In this document: piece by piece, positions 1-5,456 of the stretch
How positions within the stretch are numbered: the first letter of the stretch is position 1
Layout: each line of letters opens with the position of its first letter
NCBI GenBank assembly: GCA_025965775.1
Contig: JAOPWG010000047.1
Coordinates: 1-8,352, forward strand
Source of the DNA: Modestobacter sp.
GTDB lineage: Bacteria > Actinomycetota > Actinomycetes > Mycobacteriales > Geodermatophilaceae
DNA: 8,352 bases
Direction of reading: 5' to 3'
Program-made: the position numbers and the translations under genes
The notes under the pieces: generated by a model
Told to the model about the DNA's origin: nothing
The model's database searches: none
Seen by the model: the letters and a program-made list of their open reading frames with translations, nothing else

Positions 1-732
1 AAGCTGCTTGGCCAGTCCGGCGGCCTCCGCGGTGCTGGCGACGGCGTGCGTCGCGCCCAGGGTCTGGGCGAACTCGCGGCGGAAGGCGACCGGGTCGACC
101 GCGATCACGTGCTGCGCGCCGACGCCGGCCGCACCCTGGACGGCGTTGCAGCCGACCCCGCCGGTGCCGACCACCACGACGACGTCGCCCGGGCGCACCG
201 GGCCGGCGTTGACCGCCGAGCCCCACCCGGTGGGCACGCTGCAGGCCATCAGGGCCGCGACGTCCAGCGGGTAGTGGTCCTCGATCTTCACGCAGGAGTA
301 CTCGGAGAGCACCGAGTGCTCGGCGAAGGCCCCGACCATGCAGAAGCCACCGATCTCCTCGCCGTCCAGCCGGAAGGGCCACGTGCCGTCGGGCAGCTGC
401 CCGGTGCCGATCGTCGCGCCCAGGTCGCACAGGTTGGACCGGCCCGAGGCGCACCAGCGGCAGTGGCCGCAGGACGGCAGGAACGCGGTGACCACGTGGT
501 CGCCGGGCGCGACCCCGGTGACGCCCGCACCGACGGCCCGCACGATGCCGGCACCCTCGTGACCACCGACGATCGGGTAGCGCTGGCTGGCGAAGCGCAG
601 GTGCTCGTCGGAGTGGCAGAGCCCGGCGTAGGCCATCTCGACCAGGACCTGGCCGGGCCCGGGGTCGGCCAGGTCGAGGTCCACGACCTCCCAGTCGCCC
701 GGTCCCCGCAGCACTGCGCCTCGTGTCTTCAT
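1..732 (-). CDS. Zinc-dependent alcohol dehydrogenase, NDMA-dependent type (C-terminus beyond left edge)
   Basis: This is the first 244 residues of a medium-chain alcohol dehydrogenase, which oxidises alcohols to aldehydes in the cytoplasm using a nicotinamide cofactor. The opening MKTRGAVL and overall pattern match the actinobacterial NDMA-dependent family, whose cofactor is held tightly and recycled in place. Visible residues are the catalytic-zinc ligands Cys39 and His58-Glu59 (GGHEG) and Cys164. The structural-zinc lobe is Cys88, Cys91, Cys94 and Cys102 with the classic spacing. The nucleotide-binding loop is GTGGVG at 189-194, with Asp213 at the end of the second strand, which suggests NAD(H). 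Full members have about 370 residues, so roughly a third is missing past base 1. The ATG at 732 has a good ribosome site, GGAGG, seven bases upstream. It is divergent from the DUF5946-like gene. The family is secure; the NDMA subtype is less so. Confidence 0.9.
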   Translation of the reverse strand, partial: MKTRGAVLRGPGDWEVVDLDLADPGPGQVLVEMAYAGLCHSDEHLRFASQRYPIVGGHEGAGIVRAVGAGVTGVAPGDHVVTAFLPSCGHCRWCASGRSNLCDLGATIGTGQLPDGTWPFRLDGEEIGGFCMVGAFAEHSVLSEYSCVKIEDHYPLDVAALMACSVPTGWGSAVNAGPVRPGDVVVVVGTGGVGCNAVQGAAGVGAQHVIAVDPVAFRREFAQTLGATHAVASTAEAAGLAKQL

Positions 733-739
733 CCGTCGT

Positions 740-744
740 CCTCC
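740..744 (-). promoter_or_regulatory. Ribosome binding site of the alcohol dehydrogenase
   Basis: GGAGG on the minus strand lies seven bases before the ATG at 732. It fixes the start of the dehydrogenase and shows that this gene, unlike several neighbours, has a conventional leader. The rest of the 184-bp divergent gap (733-916) holds no ORF that looks coding, and I see no convincing -35/-10 pair for the dehydrogenase in it. Confidence 0.7.
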
Positions 745-902
745 GTGGCTCGGCCATCTCGTCGTGCCGCTGCGCGTGCACCCTGCGCGCGGACAGGCCA
801 CCTGACTACCCGAGCCCGCACACGGGCGCGCACCCGGCCCCCGGCGACCTCCGCCGGACCCGCCCCGGACACTCCACCGCGACAGCCCCGGTGCGGGTGC
901 GG

Positions 903-908
903 CACGAT
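903..908 (+). promoter_or_regulatory. Possible -10 hexamer of a leaderless DUF5946 transcript
   Basis: CACGAT ends eight bases before the GTG at 917, and no Shine-Dalgarno sequence lies in between. It keeps the A at position 2 and T at position 6 of the actinobacterial -10 pattern. The same hexamer precedes the TetR gene on the other strand at 2154-2159. No clear -35 is visible, so the call is weak. Confidence 0.3.
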
Positions 909-916
909 CGGCCTCC

Positions 917-1504
917 GTGAGCGCTGCCGAGACCCCCGACCCCGGCGCCGGCGCCGCGGTCACCCCCGCCGCACGGGAGGCGCTCGTCGTCCCGGTGACC
1001 GCGGAGGAGGCGCCCGCCACCGAGGCCTGCCCCGGCTGCGGCGCCGTCCTGGTCGTCGTCCCGGGGCTGGCCAGTCACCACGCCGGAGCGTCGCCCAGCT
1101 GCTCGGGGCTGTTCGACGTGACCGTTCGGGGGCTCCGCGACGAGGCCGCGGCCGACGTGCAGACCGCCGGCGTCCTGCAGGTGGCGACCGATGCGTACGA
1201 GGCACAGCACCTGCTGCCGGGCCGGCCGGCCGCGGCCGCCGCCCGGCTGTGCCTGTGGGTGGCCCGTGGACTGGACCCGGTGCGACCGCCGGAGCACACC
1301 GGGCGGCTGGCGGACGCCGTCCCCCGGACGCTGCCGGTGCCCGACCGCTGGACGACGACGGTGGCCGACGTCGCCGCGGACCTCGACGTGGTCGACCTGC
1401 CCTCGCTGGTGCGGTCGTGGGCCGAGGCGGTCTGGGCCGACTGGTCCGGCGCCCACGAGGAGTTGTGCGCGGCCGTGGACGCCACCCAGGTCGTCCCGAA
1501 GTAG
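917..1504 (+). CDS. DUF5946-like protein, putative metal-binding
   Basis: A 195-residue soluble protein of unknown function that I match to DUF5946 by its motif order. It has a Cys-Pro-Gly-Cys-Gly knuckle at 38-42, a His-His pair at 54-55 followed by Ser-Pro-Ser-Cys (Cys62), the helix motif Thr-Asp-Ala-Tyr-Glu-Ala-Gln-His at 91-98, and a C-terminal Trp-rich helix (Trp169, Trp173, Trp176) with His180. The Cys and His residues look like metal ligands, which is inference. No signal peptide or membrane segment is seen. The GTG at 917 has no ribosome site and may be leaderless. An in-frame GTG at 995 (residue 27) has GGGAGG upstream but at a long 14-base spacing, and it would remove only a low-complexity Ala/Pro tail, so it is a real alternative start. 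The gene converges on the TetR gene with a 13-base gap. Confidence 0.75.
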   Translation: MSAAETPDPGAGAAVTPAAREALVVPVTAEEAPATEACPGCGAVLVVVPGLASHHAGASPSCSGLFDVTVRGLRDEAAADVQTAGVLQVATDAYEAQHLLPGRPAAAAARLCLWVARGLDPVRPPEHTGRLADAVPRTLPVPDRWTTTVADVAADLDVVDLPSLVRSWAEAVWADWSGAHEELCAAVDATQVVPK

Positions 1505-1518
1505 CCGCGCCGGCGGCT
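1503..1518. terminator. Short hairpin between two convergent stop codons
   Basis: AGCCGC-GCCG-GCGGCT forms a 6-bp all-paired stem with a 4-base loop and fills the 13-base gap between the stop codons of the DUF5946 gene (plus) and the TetR gene (minus). It is symmetric, so it could end both transcripts. There is no T-tract on either side, as is common in actinobacteria, so a terminator role is inferred from placement. Confidence 0.35.
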
Positions 1519-2147
1519 CAGACCCGGTCGGACACCGGGTCGAGCTCGGTGATGGGCAGCAGCACGTCGGCCACCAGCTGGTGGACCTGACCGGCGGACA
1601 TCGGCCTGTCCTCGAAGGCGGTGAAGCGCTGCCACCACAGCGCCTGCAGCACGGAGCCGAGCAGGGCGACCCGCTCGTCGGTCAGCTCGCGGCCGCGGGC
1701 GGCCTCCCGGCCGGCGATCTCACGGACCGCGGCGGCCAGCGGGCGCACCAGCGCCTCTTCCAGCCCGGCCCGCAGCTCCTCGTCGTGCCGGGCGGCGCCG
1801 ACCAGGCTCGCCGCCGCGCGCTCGGCGCGGTCCAGCGGGCGCGTCCAGGGGTCGAGCAGCTCGGCCAGGTCCGTGTGCAGCGACCCGGTGTCGCCCGGGG
1901 TGGGCACCAGGGTGGTGCAGCCGAGCGCGTGCCGGGCCAGGGCGGCCATCGTGGGCCAGCGACGGTAGATGCCGGCCTTTCCCGCCCGTGCGCGGGCAGC
2001 GACGCGGTCGCTGTTCAACCGGCCCCAGCCCTCGTCGGCGAGGATGTCCATGGCCACGGACACCAGCTGGTCGGAGAGCTCGGCCGACAGCGGGCGGCCG
2101 GGCGGTCGTGTGGCAGCGCTGCGCACGGGAGGGCCGGGGGACGTCAC
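1518..2147 (-). CDS. TetR/AcrR-family transcriptional regulator
   Basis: A 209-residue one-component regulator. The N-terminal DNA-binding domain covers about residues 22-70. Its helix-turn-helix (about 44-68) reads LNSDRVAARARAGKAGIYRRW, with the family's Gly-Ile-Tyr-Arg-Arg-Trp recognition end. An N-terminal extension rich in Pro and Arg (1-20) precedes it. The remaining helical part is the ligand and dimer domain, with the TetR_C-like motif ALWWQRF at 169-175. Its ligand cannot be read from the sequence. The start is a GTG with no ribosome site; a CACGAT -10 six bases upstream suggests a leaderless message. Members usually repress themselves or a neighbour. The closest candidate targets are its own promoter and the upstream minus-strand gene, since no gene is divergent from it. 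Confidence 0.92.
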   Translation of the reverse strand: MTSPGPPVRSAATRPPGRPLSAELSDQLVSVAMDILADEGWGRLNSDRVAARARAGKAGIYRRWPTMAALARHALGCTTLVPTPGDTGSLHTDLAELLDPWTRPLDRAERAAASLVGAARHDEELRAGLEEALVRPLAAAVREIAGREAARGRELTDERVALLGSVLQALWWQRFTAFEDRPMSAGQVHQLVADVLLPITELDPVSDRV

Positions 2148-2235
2148 CGTGCAATCGTGCCCAAGCAGCTGGCCGGAAACAACAAGGTCACGCGCGGGAA
2201 GACGCCGAGAGCAGTGACCCGTGACACACCGTGAC
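2143..2235. promoter_or_regulatory. Cluster of five GTGAC/GTCAC motifs, candidate operator region
   Basis: The pentamer GTGAC or its complement occurs at 2143-2147, 2187-2191, 2214-2218, 2221-2225 and 2231-2235, inside and at the edges of the 93-bp gap upstream of the TetR gene. Two copies form an inverted pair, GGTCAC (2186-2191) and GTGACC (2214-2219), and one overlaps the TetR start codon. About 0.2 occurrences would be expected by chance in a stretch this long. They flank the predicted promoter, so regulator binding is plausible, including autoregulation, but the motif is not a TetR consensus I recognise. Confidence 0.35.
2154..2182 (-). promoter_or_regulatory. Promoter of the TetR gene
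   Basis: On the minus strand TTGTTT (2182-2177) and CACGAT (2159-2154) are separated by exactly 17 bases, and the -10 ends six bases before the GTG at 2147. This is the most complete sigma-70-like promoter in the window, and it predicts transcription starting at or within a base or so of the start codon. Confidence 0.5.
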
Positions 2236-2240
2236 CGTTC

Positions 2241-2573
2241 TCAGCCGCTGGCGGCACTCTCCACGTGGGCCTGCAGGGTGGCTCCGTCGTCGCCGATCCA
2301 GCCCTTGCCGCGGGCGTACTCGACCATGCCGTCGAACTGCTCCGGCCAGTCTCCGGCCGTGGCCTGCGGCCGCGCGGCCGCCCGCAGCGCGACGACGTCC
2401 AGGAAACCGGTGTCGGCGTCGGTCAGCCGGCCGAGGCCGGCCTCCCGCAGCGCCTGGTCGGCCTCCTCGGTGGTCAGCGCACCGACGGCCAGCTGCAGGT
2501 GCATCAGGTCATCGACGTCGGACACCCGGACCTCCGGCGCCGCACCGGCGCCACCCACCACCTCGACGATCAC
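2241..2573 (-). CDS. Conserved hypothetical protein, 110 residues
   Basis: I do not know a function for this small, acidic, soluble protein. It begins with a beta-like MIVEVVGG segment, continues with an Asp/Val-rich stretch (RVSDVDDLMHLQLAV, 16-30), has two predicted helices around 34-70, and ends with a Trp-containing block (Trp76, QFDGMVEYARGKGW 79-92). Its style resembles small conserved proteins seen in other actinobacteria. The frame is open back to 2675, but the GTG at 2573 is preferred: GGAGGGG lies just upstream (2579-2585), and the ATG codons at 2672 and 2675 overlap a strong -10 box. The next gene on this strand is the TetR gene, 93 bases on, with its own promoter. Confidence 0.7.
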   Translation of the reverse strand: MIVEVVGGAGAAPEVRVSDVDDLMHLQLAVGALTTEEADQALREAGLGRLTDADTGFLDVVALRAAARPQATAGDWPEQFDGMVEYARGKGWIGDDGATLQAHVESAASG

Positions 2574-2578
2574 AGTCG

Positions 2579-2585
2579 CCCCTCC
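2579..2585 (-). promoter_or_regulatory. Ribosome binding site deciding the 2573 start
   Basis: GGAGGGG on the minus strand gives an anti-16S match about seven bases before the GTG at 2573. It supports a 110-residue product rather than the 144-residue reading that begins upstream. Confidence 0.7.
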
Positions 2586-2670
2586 GCTCACTCGACGACC
2601 CACTGGGGACGTCAGCCTGCCAGGCCGGACGTCCTCCTGCGCGGCGTCACGGGGCGGGCCGCGCGACTGC

Positions 2671-2697
2671 ATCATAATGAATCACCCTGCATGACAA
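2671..2697 (-). promoter_or_regulatory. Sigma-70-like promoter for the 110-residue hypothetical gene
   Basis: On the minus strand TTGTCA (2697-2692) and TATGAT (2676-2671) each match the consensus at five of six positions. The 15-base spacer is shorter than the usual 17. The sequence around it is notably AT-rich for this window. Transcription would start near 2664 and give a leader of about 90 bases before the GTG at 2573. It lies back to back with the plus-strand -10 at 2703-2708. Confidence 0.5.
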
Positions 2698-2702
2698 TCC
2701 AG

Positions 2703-2708
2703 TACGGT
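2703..2708 (+). promoter_or_regulatory. -10 hexamer of a leaderless MBL-hydrolase transcript
   Basis: TACGGT fits the TANNNT -10 pattern and ends seven bases before the GTG at 2716, so transcription should start at or next to the start codon. No ribosome site lies between them. A -35 match at the expected distance is not convincing. Confidence 0.4.
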
Positions 2709-2715
2709 CGTCCAC

Positions 2716-3477
2716 GTGTCCCTCGCCCTGACCGTCCTCGGGACTGCCACGCCCCACCCGCAGCCCGACCGCGCCTGCTCGGGCTACCTGCTGGCGGCCG
2801 GTGACGCCCGGGTGTGGATGGATGCGGGGCCGGGCTCACTGGCCAACCTGCAACGGCACACCCGGCTGGAGACGCTGGACGCGATCTGGATCTCGCACCT
2901 GCACGTCGACCACAGCGCCGACCTGCTCGCCGCGTTCTACGCCCTGGCCCACGGCGGCCTTCCGGCGGCGGCACCCATCCCGGTCTACGCCCCCGCCGGC
3001 CTGGCCCGGCGCATCGGCGGCTTCCTCGACCGACCCGACATGGCCGAGCGCCTGGCTCCCCACCTCGCGCTGCACGACCTGTACGACGGACACTCCGTCA
3101 CGGTGGGCGGGCTGGGTCTACGGGCATCCGCCGTCCAGCACGACGTCGAGGCGTACGGGTTGCGCGCCGAGCACGACGGCTCGGTGCTCGCGTTCTCCGG
3201 GGACACCGGCCCGTGCCCGGCCCTCGACGAGCTGGCCGCCGACGCGGACCTGCTGCTGTGCGAGGCGGAGTCCGACCGGTGGGACGCCACGCTGCCGCAG
3301 GGACACCACACCCCCGAGGACACCGGCGCGCTCGCCGCCCGCGCCCGGGTCCGGCAGTTGGTGGTGACGCACGTCGGTCCGACGCTCACGCCGGAGGGCG
3401 CCACGGCGCGGGCGGCCGCCGTCTTCGGCGGTCGCACCGACTGCGCCCGCGAGGGGCAGACCTACGTCCTCGGCTGA
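2716..3477 (+). CDS. MBL-fold metallo-hydrolase (RNase Z / phosphodiesterase-like)
   Basis: A 253-residue cytoplasmic two-metal hydrolase of the metallo-beta-lactamase fold. The metal site is complete: HLHVDH at 61-66 (His61, His63, Asp65, His66), His142 in the AVQHD turn, Asp163 in the SGDTG motif, and His219 in VTHVG. The opening LTVLGTATPHP and the SGDTG, GHHTPEDTGALAARA and THV order are typical of the ElaC/RNase Z-like branch. I see no insertion long enough to be the tRNA-binding exosite arm, so a small-molecule or nucleotide phosphodiester or ester substrate is as likely as tRNA. The GTG start is placed by the conserved N-terminal strand and the leaderless -10. It is divergent from the 110-residue gene and convergent with menB. 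Confidence 0.9.
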   Translation: MSLALTVLGTATPHPQPDRACSGYLLAAGDARVWMDAGPGSLANLQRHTRLETLDAIWISHLHVDHSADLLAAFYALAHGGLPAAAPIPVYAPAGLARRIGGFLDRPDMAERLAPHLALHDLYDGHSVTVGGLGLRASAVQHDVEAYGLRAEHDGSVLAFSGDTGPCPALDELAADADLLLCEAESDRWDATLPQGHHTPEDTGALAARARVRQLVVTHVGPTLTPEGATARAAAVFGGRTDCAREGQTYVLG

Positions 3478-3493
3478 GCGCCCGGGGTTCAAC

Positions 3494-3588
3494 CCGTCAC
3501 ACGTGCGGCAGCTCTGGCACGTTCCGGCCCGGCTCCGCTCCCCGGTCGCCGGCGCTCCCTGCGATGCTCACCACGCCGTCACACGTGC
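3494..3588. repeat. 13-bp direct repeat at and beyond the menB 3' end
   Basis: CCGTCACACGTGC occurs at 3494-3506 and again at 3576-3588, 82 bases apart. The second copy contains the last codons and stop of menB. The first lies in the 101-bp convergent gap (3478-3578). That gap otherwise holds only a small symmetric GGGTT-C-AACCC (3485-3495) and no clear terminator. The repeat may be a small slippage duplication or chance in GC-rich DNA. Confidence 0.5.
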
Positions 3589-4469
3589 CAGGGGAAACGG
3601 GAGAAGTCCGGGTCCCGCTTCTCCAGGAAGGAGTCCCGGCCCTCCACCGCCTCCTCGGCCATGTAGGCCAGCCGGGTCGCCTCCCCGGCGAACAGCTGCT
3701 GACCGACCAGCCCGTCGTCGATCAGGTTGAACGAGTACTTGAGCATCCGCTGGGCGGTCGGGCTCTTCGCCACGATCCGGCGCCCCCAGTCCAGCGCGGT
3801 GGTCTCCAGCTCGGCGTGCGGCACCACCCGGTTCACCATGCCCATCGCGTGGGCGTCGGCGGCGGAGTACTCCTCGCCGAGGAAGAAGATCTCCCGGGCG
3901 AACTTCTGGCCCACCTGTCGGGCGAGGTAGGCCGACCCGAAACCACCGTCGAAACTGCCGACGTCGGCGTCGGTCTGCTTGAACCGGGCGTGCTCGGCGC
4001 TGGCCAGGGTCAGATCGGAGACGACGTGCAGGCTGTGCCCGCCGCCGGCGGCCCACCCGGGGACGACGCAGATCACGACCTTCGGCATGAACCGGATCAA
4101 CCGCTGCACCTCCAGGATGTGCAGCCGCCCGCTCACCCCGGCCCCGGCCTCGTAGCCGTACTTCCCGCGCACCCGCTGGTCGCCGCCGGAGCAGAAGGCC
4201 CAGCCGCCGTCCTTCTCGCTGGGGCCGTTGCCGGTGAGCAGCACGCAGCCGACGTCGGTGGACAGCCGGGCGTGCTCCAGGACGGCGAGCAGCTGGTCGA
4301 CCGTCTGCGGCCGGAAGGCGTTGCGCACCTCGGGCCGGTCGAAGGCCACCCGCACGACGCCGGCGTCCACGGCGCGGTGGTAGGTCAGGTCGGTGAGCTT
4401 CTCGAACCCCTCGACGGCCTGCCAGGCGGTGGGGTCGAAGGTCTCCGAGACGTCGCTGCGTGCACTCAC
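3579..4469 (-). CDS. menB: 1,4-dihydroxy-2-naphthoyl-CoA synthase
   Basis: MenB closes the second ring of menaquinone, converting O-succinylbenzoyl-CoA to 1,4-dihydroxy-2-naphthoyl-CoA in the cytoplasm. The 296 residues match the actinobacterial length and are crotonase fold throughout. Visible landmarks are CSGGDQ at 93-98, the oxyanion-hole turn WAAGGGHSL at 139-147, the active-site segment TDADVGSFDGGFGSAYLARQ at 166-185 with Asp174 in SFDGG, and Tyr269 in the C-terminal RLAYMAEEAVEGRD block, which reaches into a neighbouring subunit. Position 167 is Asp, as in mycobacterial MenB, where enteric enzymes have Gly and need bicarbonate; this predicts a bicarbonate-independent enzyme. The GTG start follows a TAGGTT -10 by seven bases. 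No other men gene is adjacent, so it stands alone, divergent from the transporter. Confidence 0.96.
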   Translation of the reverse strand: MSARSDVSETFDPTAWQAVEGFEKLTDLTYHRAVDAGVVRVAFDRPEVRNAFRPQTVDQLLAVLEHARLSTDVGCVLLTGNGPSEKDGGWAFCSGGDQRVRGKYGYEAGAGVSGRLHILEVQRLIRFMPKVVICVVPGWAAGGGHSLHVVSDLTLASAEHARFKQTDADVGSFDGGFGSAYLARQVGQKFAREIFFLGEEYSAADAHAMGMVNRVVPHAELETTALDWGRRIVAKSPTAQRMLKYSFNLIDDGLVGQQLFAGEATRLAYMAEEAVEGRDSFLEKRDPDFSRFPWHV

Positions 4470-4476
4470 GCCTGCG

Positions 4477-4482
4477 AACCTA
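4477..4482 (-). promoter_or_regulatory. menB: -10 hexamer of a leaderless menB transcript
   Basis: TAGGTT on the minus strand ends seven bases before the menB GTG at 4469, the same geometry as at the MBL gene. There is no Shine-Dalgarno sequence in the gap. The -35 region is unclear and overlaps the first copy of the CGATCGGACA repeat. Confidence 0.4.
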
Positions 4483-4492
4483 TCCGTCCGCG

Positions 4493-4575
4493 CGATCGGA
4501 CACCCCGTCGGTGGGGATGCCGGTCACCACCCGGCGACCGACCGAACGGACGGGCCGATGCCCTCCGATCGGACA
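4493..4575. repeat. Direct repeat CGATCGGACA in the menB/transporter divergent gap
   Basis: CGATCGGACA occurs at 4493-4502 and 4566-4575, 73 bases apart, in the 238-bp gap between the two divergent starts (4470-4707). The second copy lies in a perfect 10-bp palindrome, TCCGATCGGA (4564-4573). The first copy sits where the menB -35 would be. A shared regulator site is plausible but unproven. No ORF in the gap looks coding. Confidence 0.4.
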
Positions 4576-4668
4576 GGTGACGCCGCAGGTGTGAGGGACG
4601 ACACTCCGCCCACTGGGCCTCGCCCCGCCGACCGCCATCGATCGGGATCAACCCCTGACGAGCCCAGA

Positions 4669-4689
4669 CCTGCGCCGCCCGCGCGCAGG
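4669..4689 (+). promoter_or_regulatory. Leader hairpin just upstream of the transporter ribosome site
   Basis: CCTGCGC (4669-4675) and GCGCAGG (4683-4689) form a perfect 7-bp stem with a 7-base loop. It ends six bases before the AGGAG ribosome site. If transcribed, it would set the local accessibility of the initiation region, or it could be a protein-binding palindrome in DNA. No riboswitch family is recognisable. Confidence 0.35.
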
Positions 4690-4694
4690 CGGAC

Positions 4695-4699
4695 AGGAG
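4695..4699 (+). promoter_or_regulatory. Ribosome binding site of the transporter
   Basis: AGGAG lies eight bases before the ATG at 4708. It decides this start over a much longer open frame that reads back to 4393 through the menB N-terminus and the intergenic gap. Confidence 0.75.
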
Positions 4700-4707
4700 C
4701 TGCCCCG

Positions 4708-5400
4708 ATGAGCCAGACCACCGATCGACCGAGCGAGCAGGCGACCGGGAACCACGGCGTCGACGCAGACCACTCCGCGGCACACCCACACCCGGACGTG
4801 TCCGTCGCGTCCCCGGGCGAGCCCGTCCCCGTCGGCGACCCCGGCATGATCGGCGTGCCGGCCTTCATGATCGGCTCGATCGCGCTCGGACTGGTCCTGG
4901 TCGGCTTCGTGCCGGCCACGGCGACCGGCGCCTCGATCCCGATCATCATGACCGCGACCGGGATCGGGCAGCTGATCGCCGCAGTGTGGGCGGCCCGGCT
5001 GGCCGAGAACGCCAGCGCGGCGATCTTCATCATCTTCGCCGGCTTCTGGCTCAGCTATGCCGCGCTGGTGCTGGGGTTGACGCACAACTGGTTCGGGATC
5101 ACCGCGGCCGACGCCCTCGGCACCCAGGAGCTGTTCCTCACCTCCTGGCTGATCCTGATCGTGCTGCTGACTGTGGTCTCGCTGCGGCTCCCGCTGGCCT
5201 TCACCGTGCTCTTCGCCCTGGTCGACGTGGCGCTCCTGCTGGTCCTCCTCGGCACCGCCAACGGCGACACCTCGCTGACCAGGGCCGGTGGCTACGTGGT
5301 CTTCGCGTTCGTCCTCGTCGGGGCCTACCTGTTCCTCAACGGGATGAGCGTCGCGACCGGGGGCCGCGAATACCCGCTGGGGACACCGGTCCTGCACTGA
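4708..5400 (+). CDS. GPR1/FUN34/YaaH-type acetate/succinate transporter
   Basis: A 230-residue inner-membrane protein. A hydrophilic N-terminal tail (1-45; many His, Asp and Pro) precedes six predicted membrane helices at about 47-70, 75-95, 103-123, 141-160, 161-182 and 193-213. The family fit is by layout: GIGQLIAAVWA (85-95) aligns with the GGIAQ helix of E. coli SatP, IIFAGFWLSYAAL (108-120) with its SFWL helix, and the tail GREYPLGTPVLH (219-230) with its short GRTVLPIG tail. The hallmark NPAPLGL motif before helix 1 is not intact; the matching place reads GDPGMIGVPAF (43-53). Family members move acetate or succinate with protons; the altered motif leaves the substrate open. It is divergent from menB and ends five bases before a strong hairpin. 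Confidence 0.8.
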   Translation: MSQTTDRPSEQATGNHGVDADHSAAHPHPDVSVASPGEPVPVGDPGMIGVPAFMIGSIALGLVLVGFVPATATGASIPIIMTATGIGQLIAAVWAARLAENASAAIFIIFAGFWLSYAALVLGLTHNWFGITAADALGTQELFLTSWLILIVLLTVVSLRLPLAFTVLFALVDVALLLVLLGTANGDTSLTRAGGYVVFAFVLVGAYLFLNGMSVATGGREYPLGTPVLH

Positions 5401-5404
5401 CGGA

Positions 5405-5440
5405 GCCGGGGCGCGCGGGGTAGTCCCCGCGCGTCCCGGC
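5405..5440. terminator. Strong 16-bp hairpin terminator after the transporter
   Basis: The arms 5405-5420 and 5425-5440 pair over 16 bases with one G-U wobble around a TAGT loop. The stem starts five bases after the transporter's stop codon. There is no T-tract, which is usual for GC-rich actinobacterial terminators. It also lies 17 bases beyond the end of an orphan minus-strand coding remnant (5457-5546), so it could once have served two convergent genes. Confidence 0.75.
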
Positions 5441-5456
5441 CCGACTGCCGGTGCGC

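Noticed and set aside
46..1590. A 514-codon plus-strand open frame, and other long overlapping frames at 1191-2234, 2814-4580 and 5457-6380 (minus)
   Set aside because: They are Arg/Pro/Gly/Ala-rich shadows of the real genes in other frames, caused by rarity of stop codons in GC-rich DNA. They cross several clear genes and intergenic gaps and show no family motif.
3485..3495. GGGTTCAACCC, resembling a tRNA T-arm or an att core
   Set aside because: The flanking bases do not make a 5-bp T-stem, and no anticodon or acceptor arm can be built. No integrase is in the window.
4393..4707. Long N-terminal extension of the transporter
   Set aside because: It would read through the antisense of menB and the divergent promoter gap. 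The ATG at 4708 has a good ribosome site, and the hydrophilic tail begins there.
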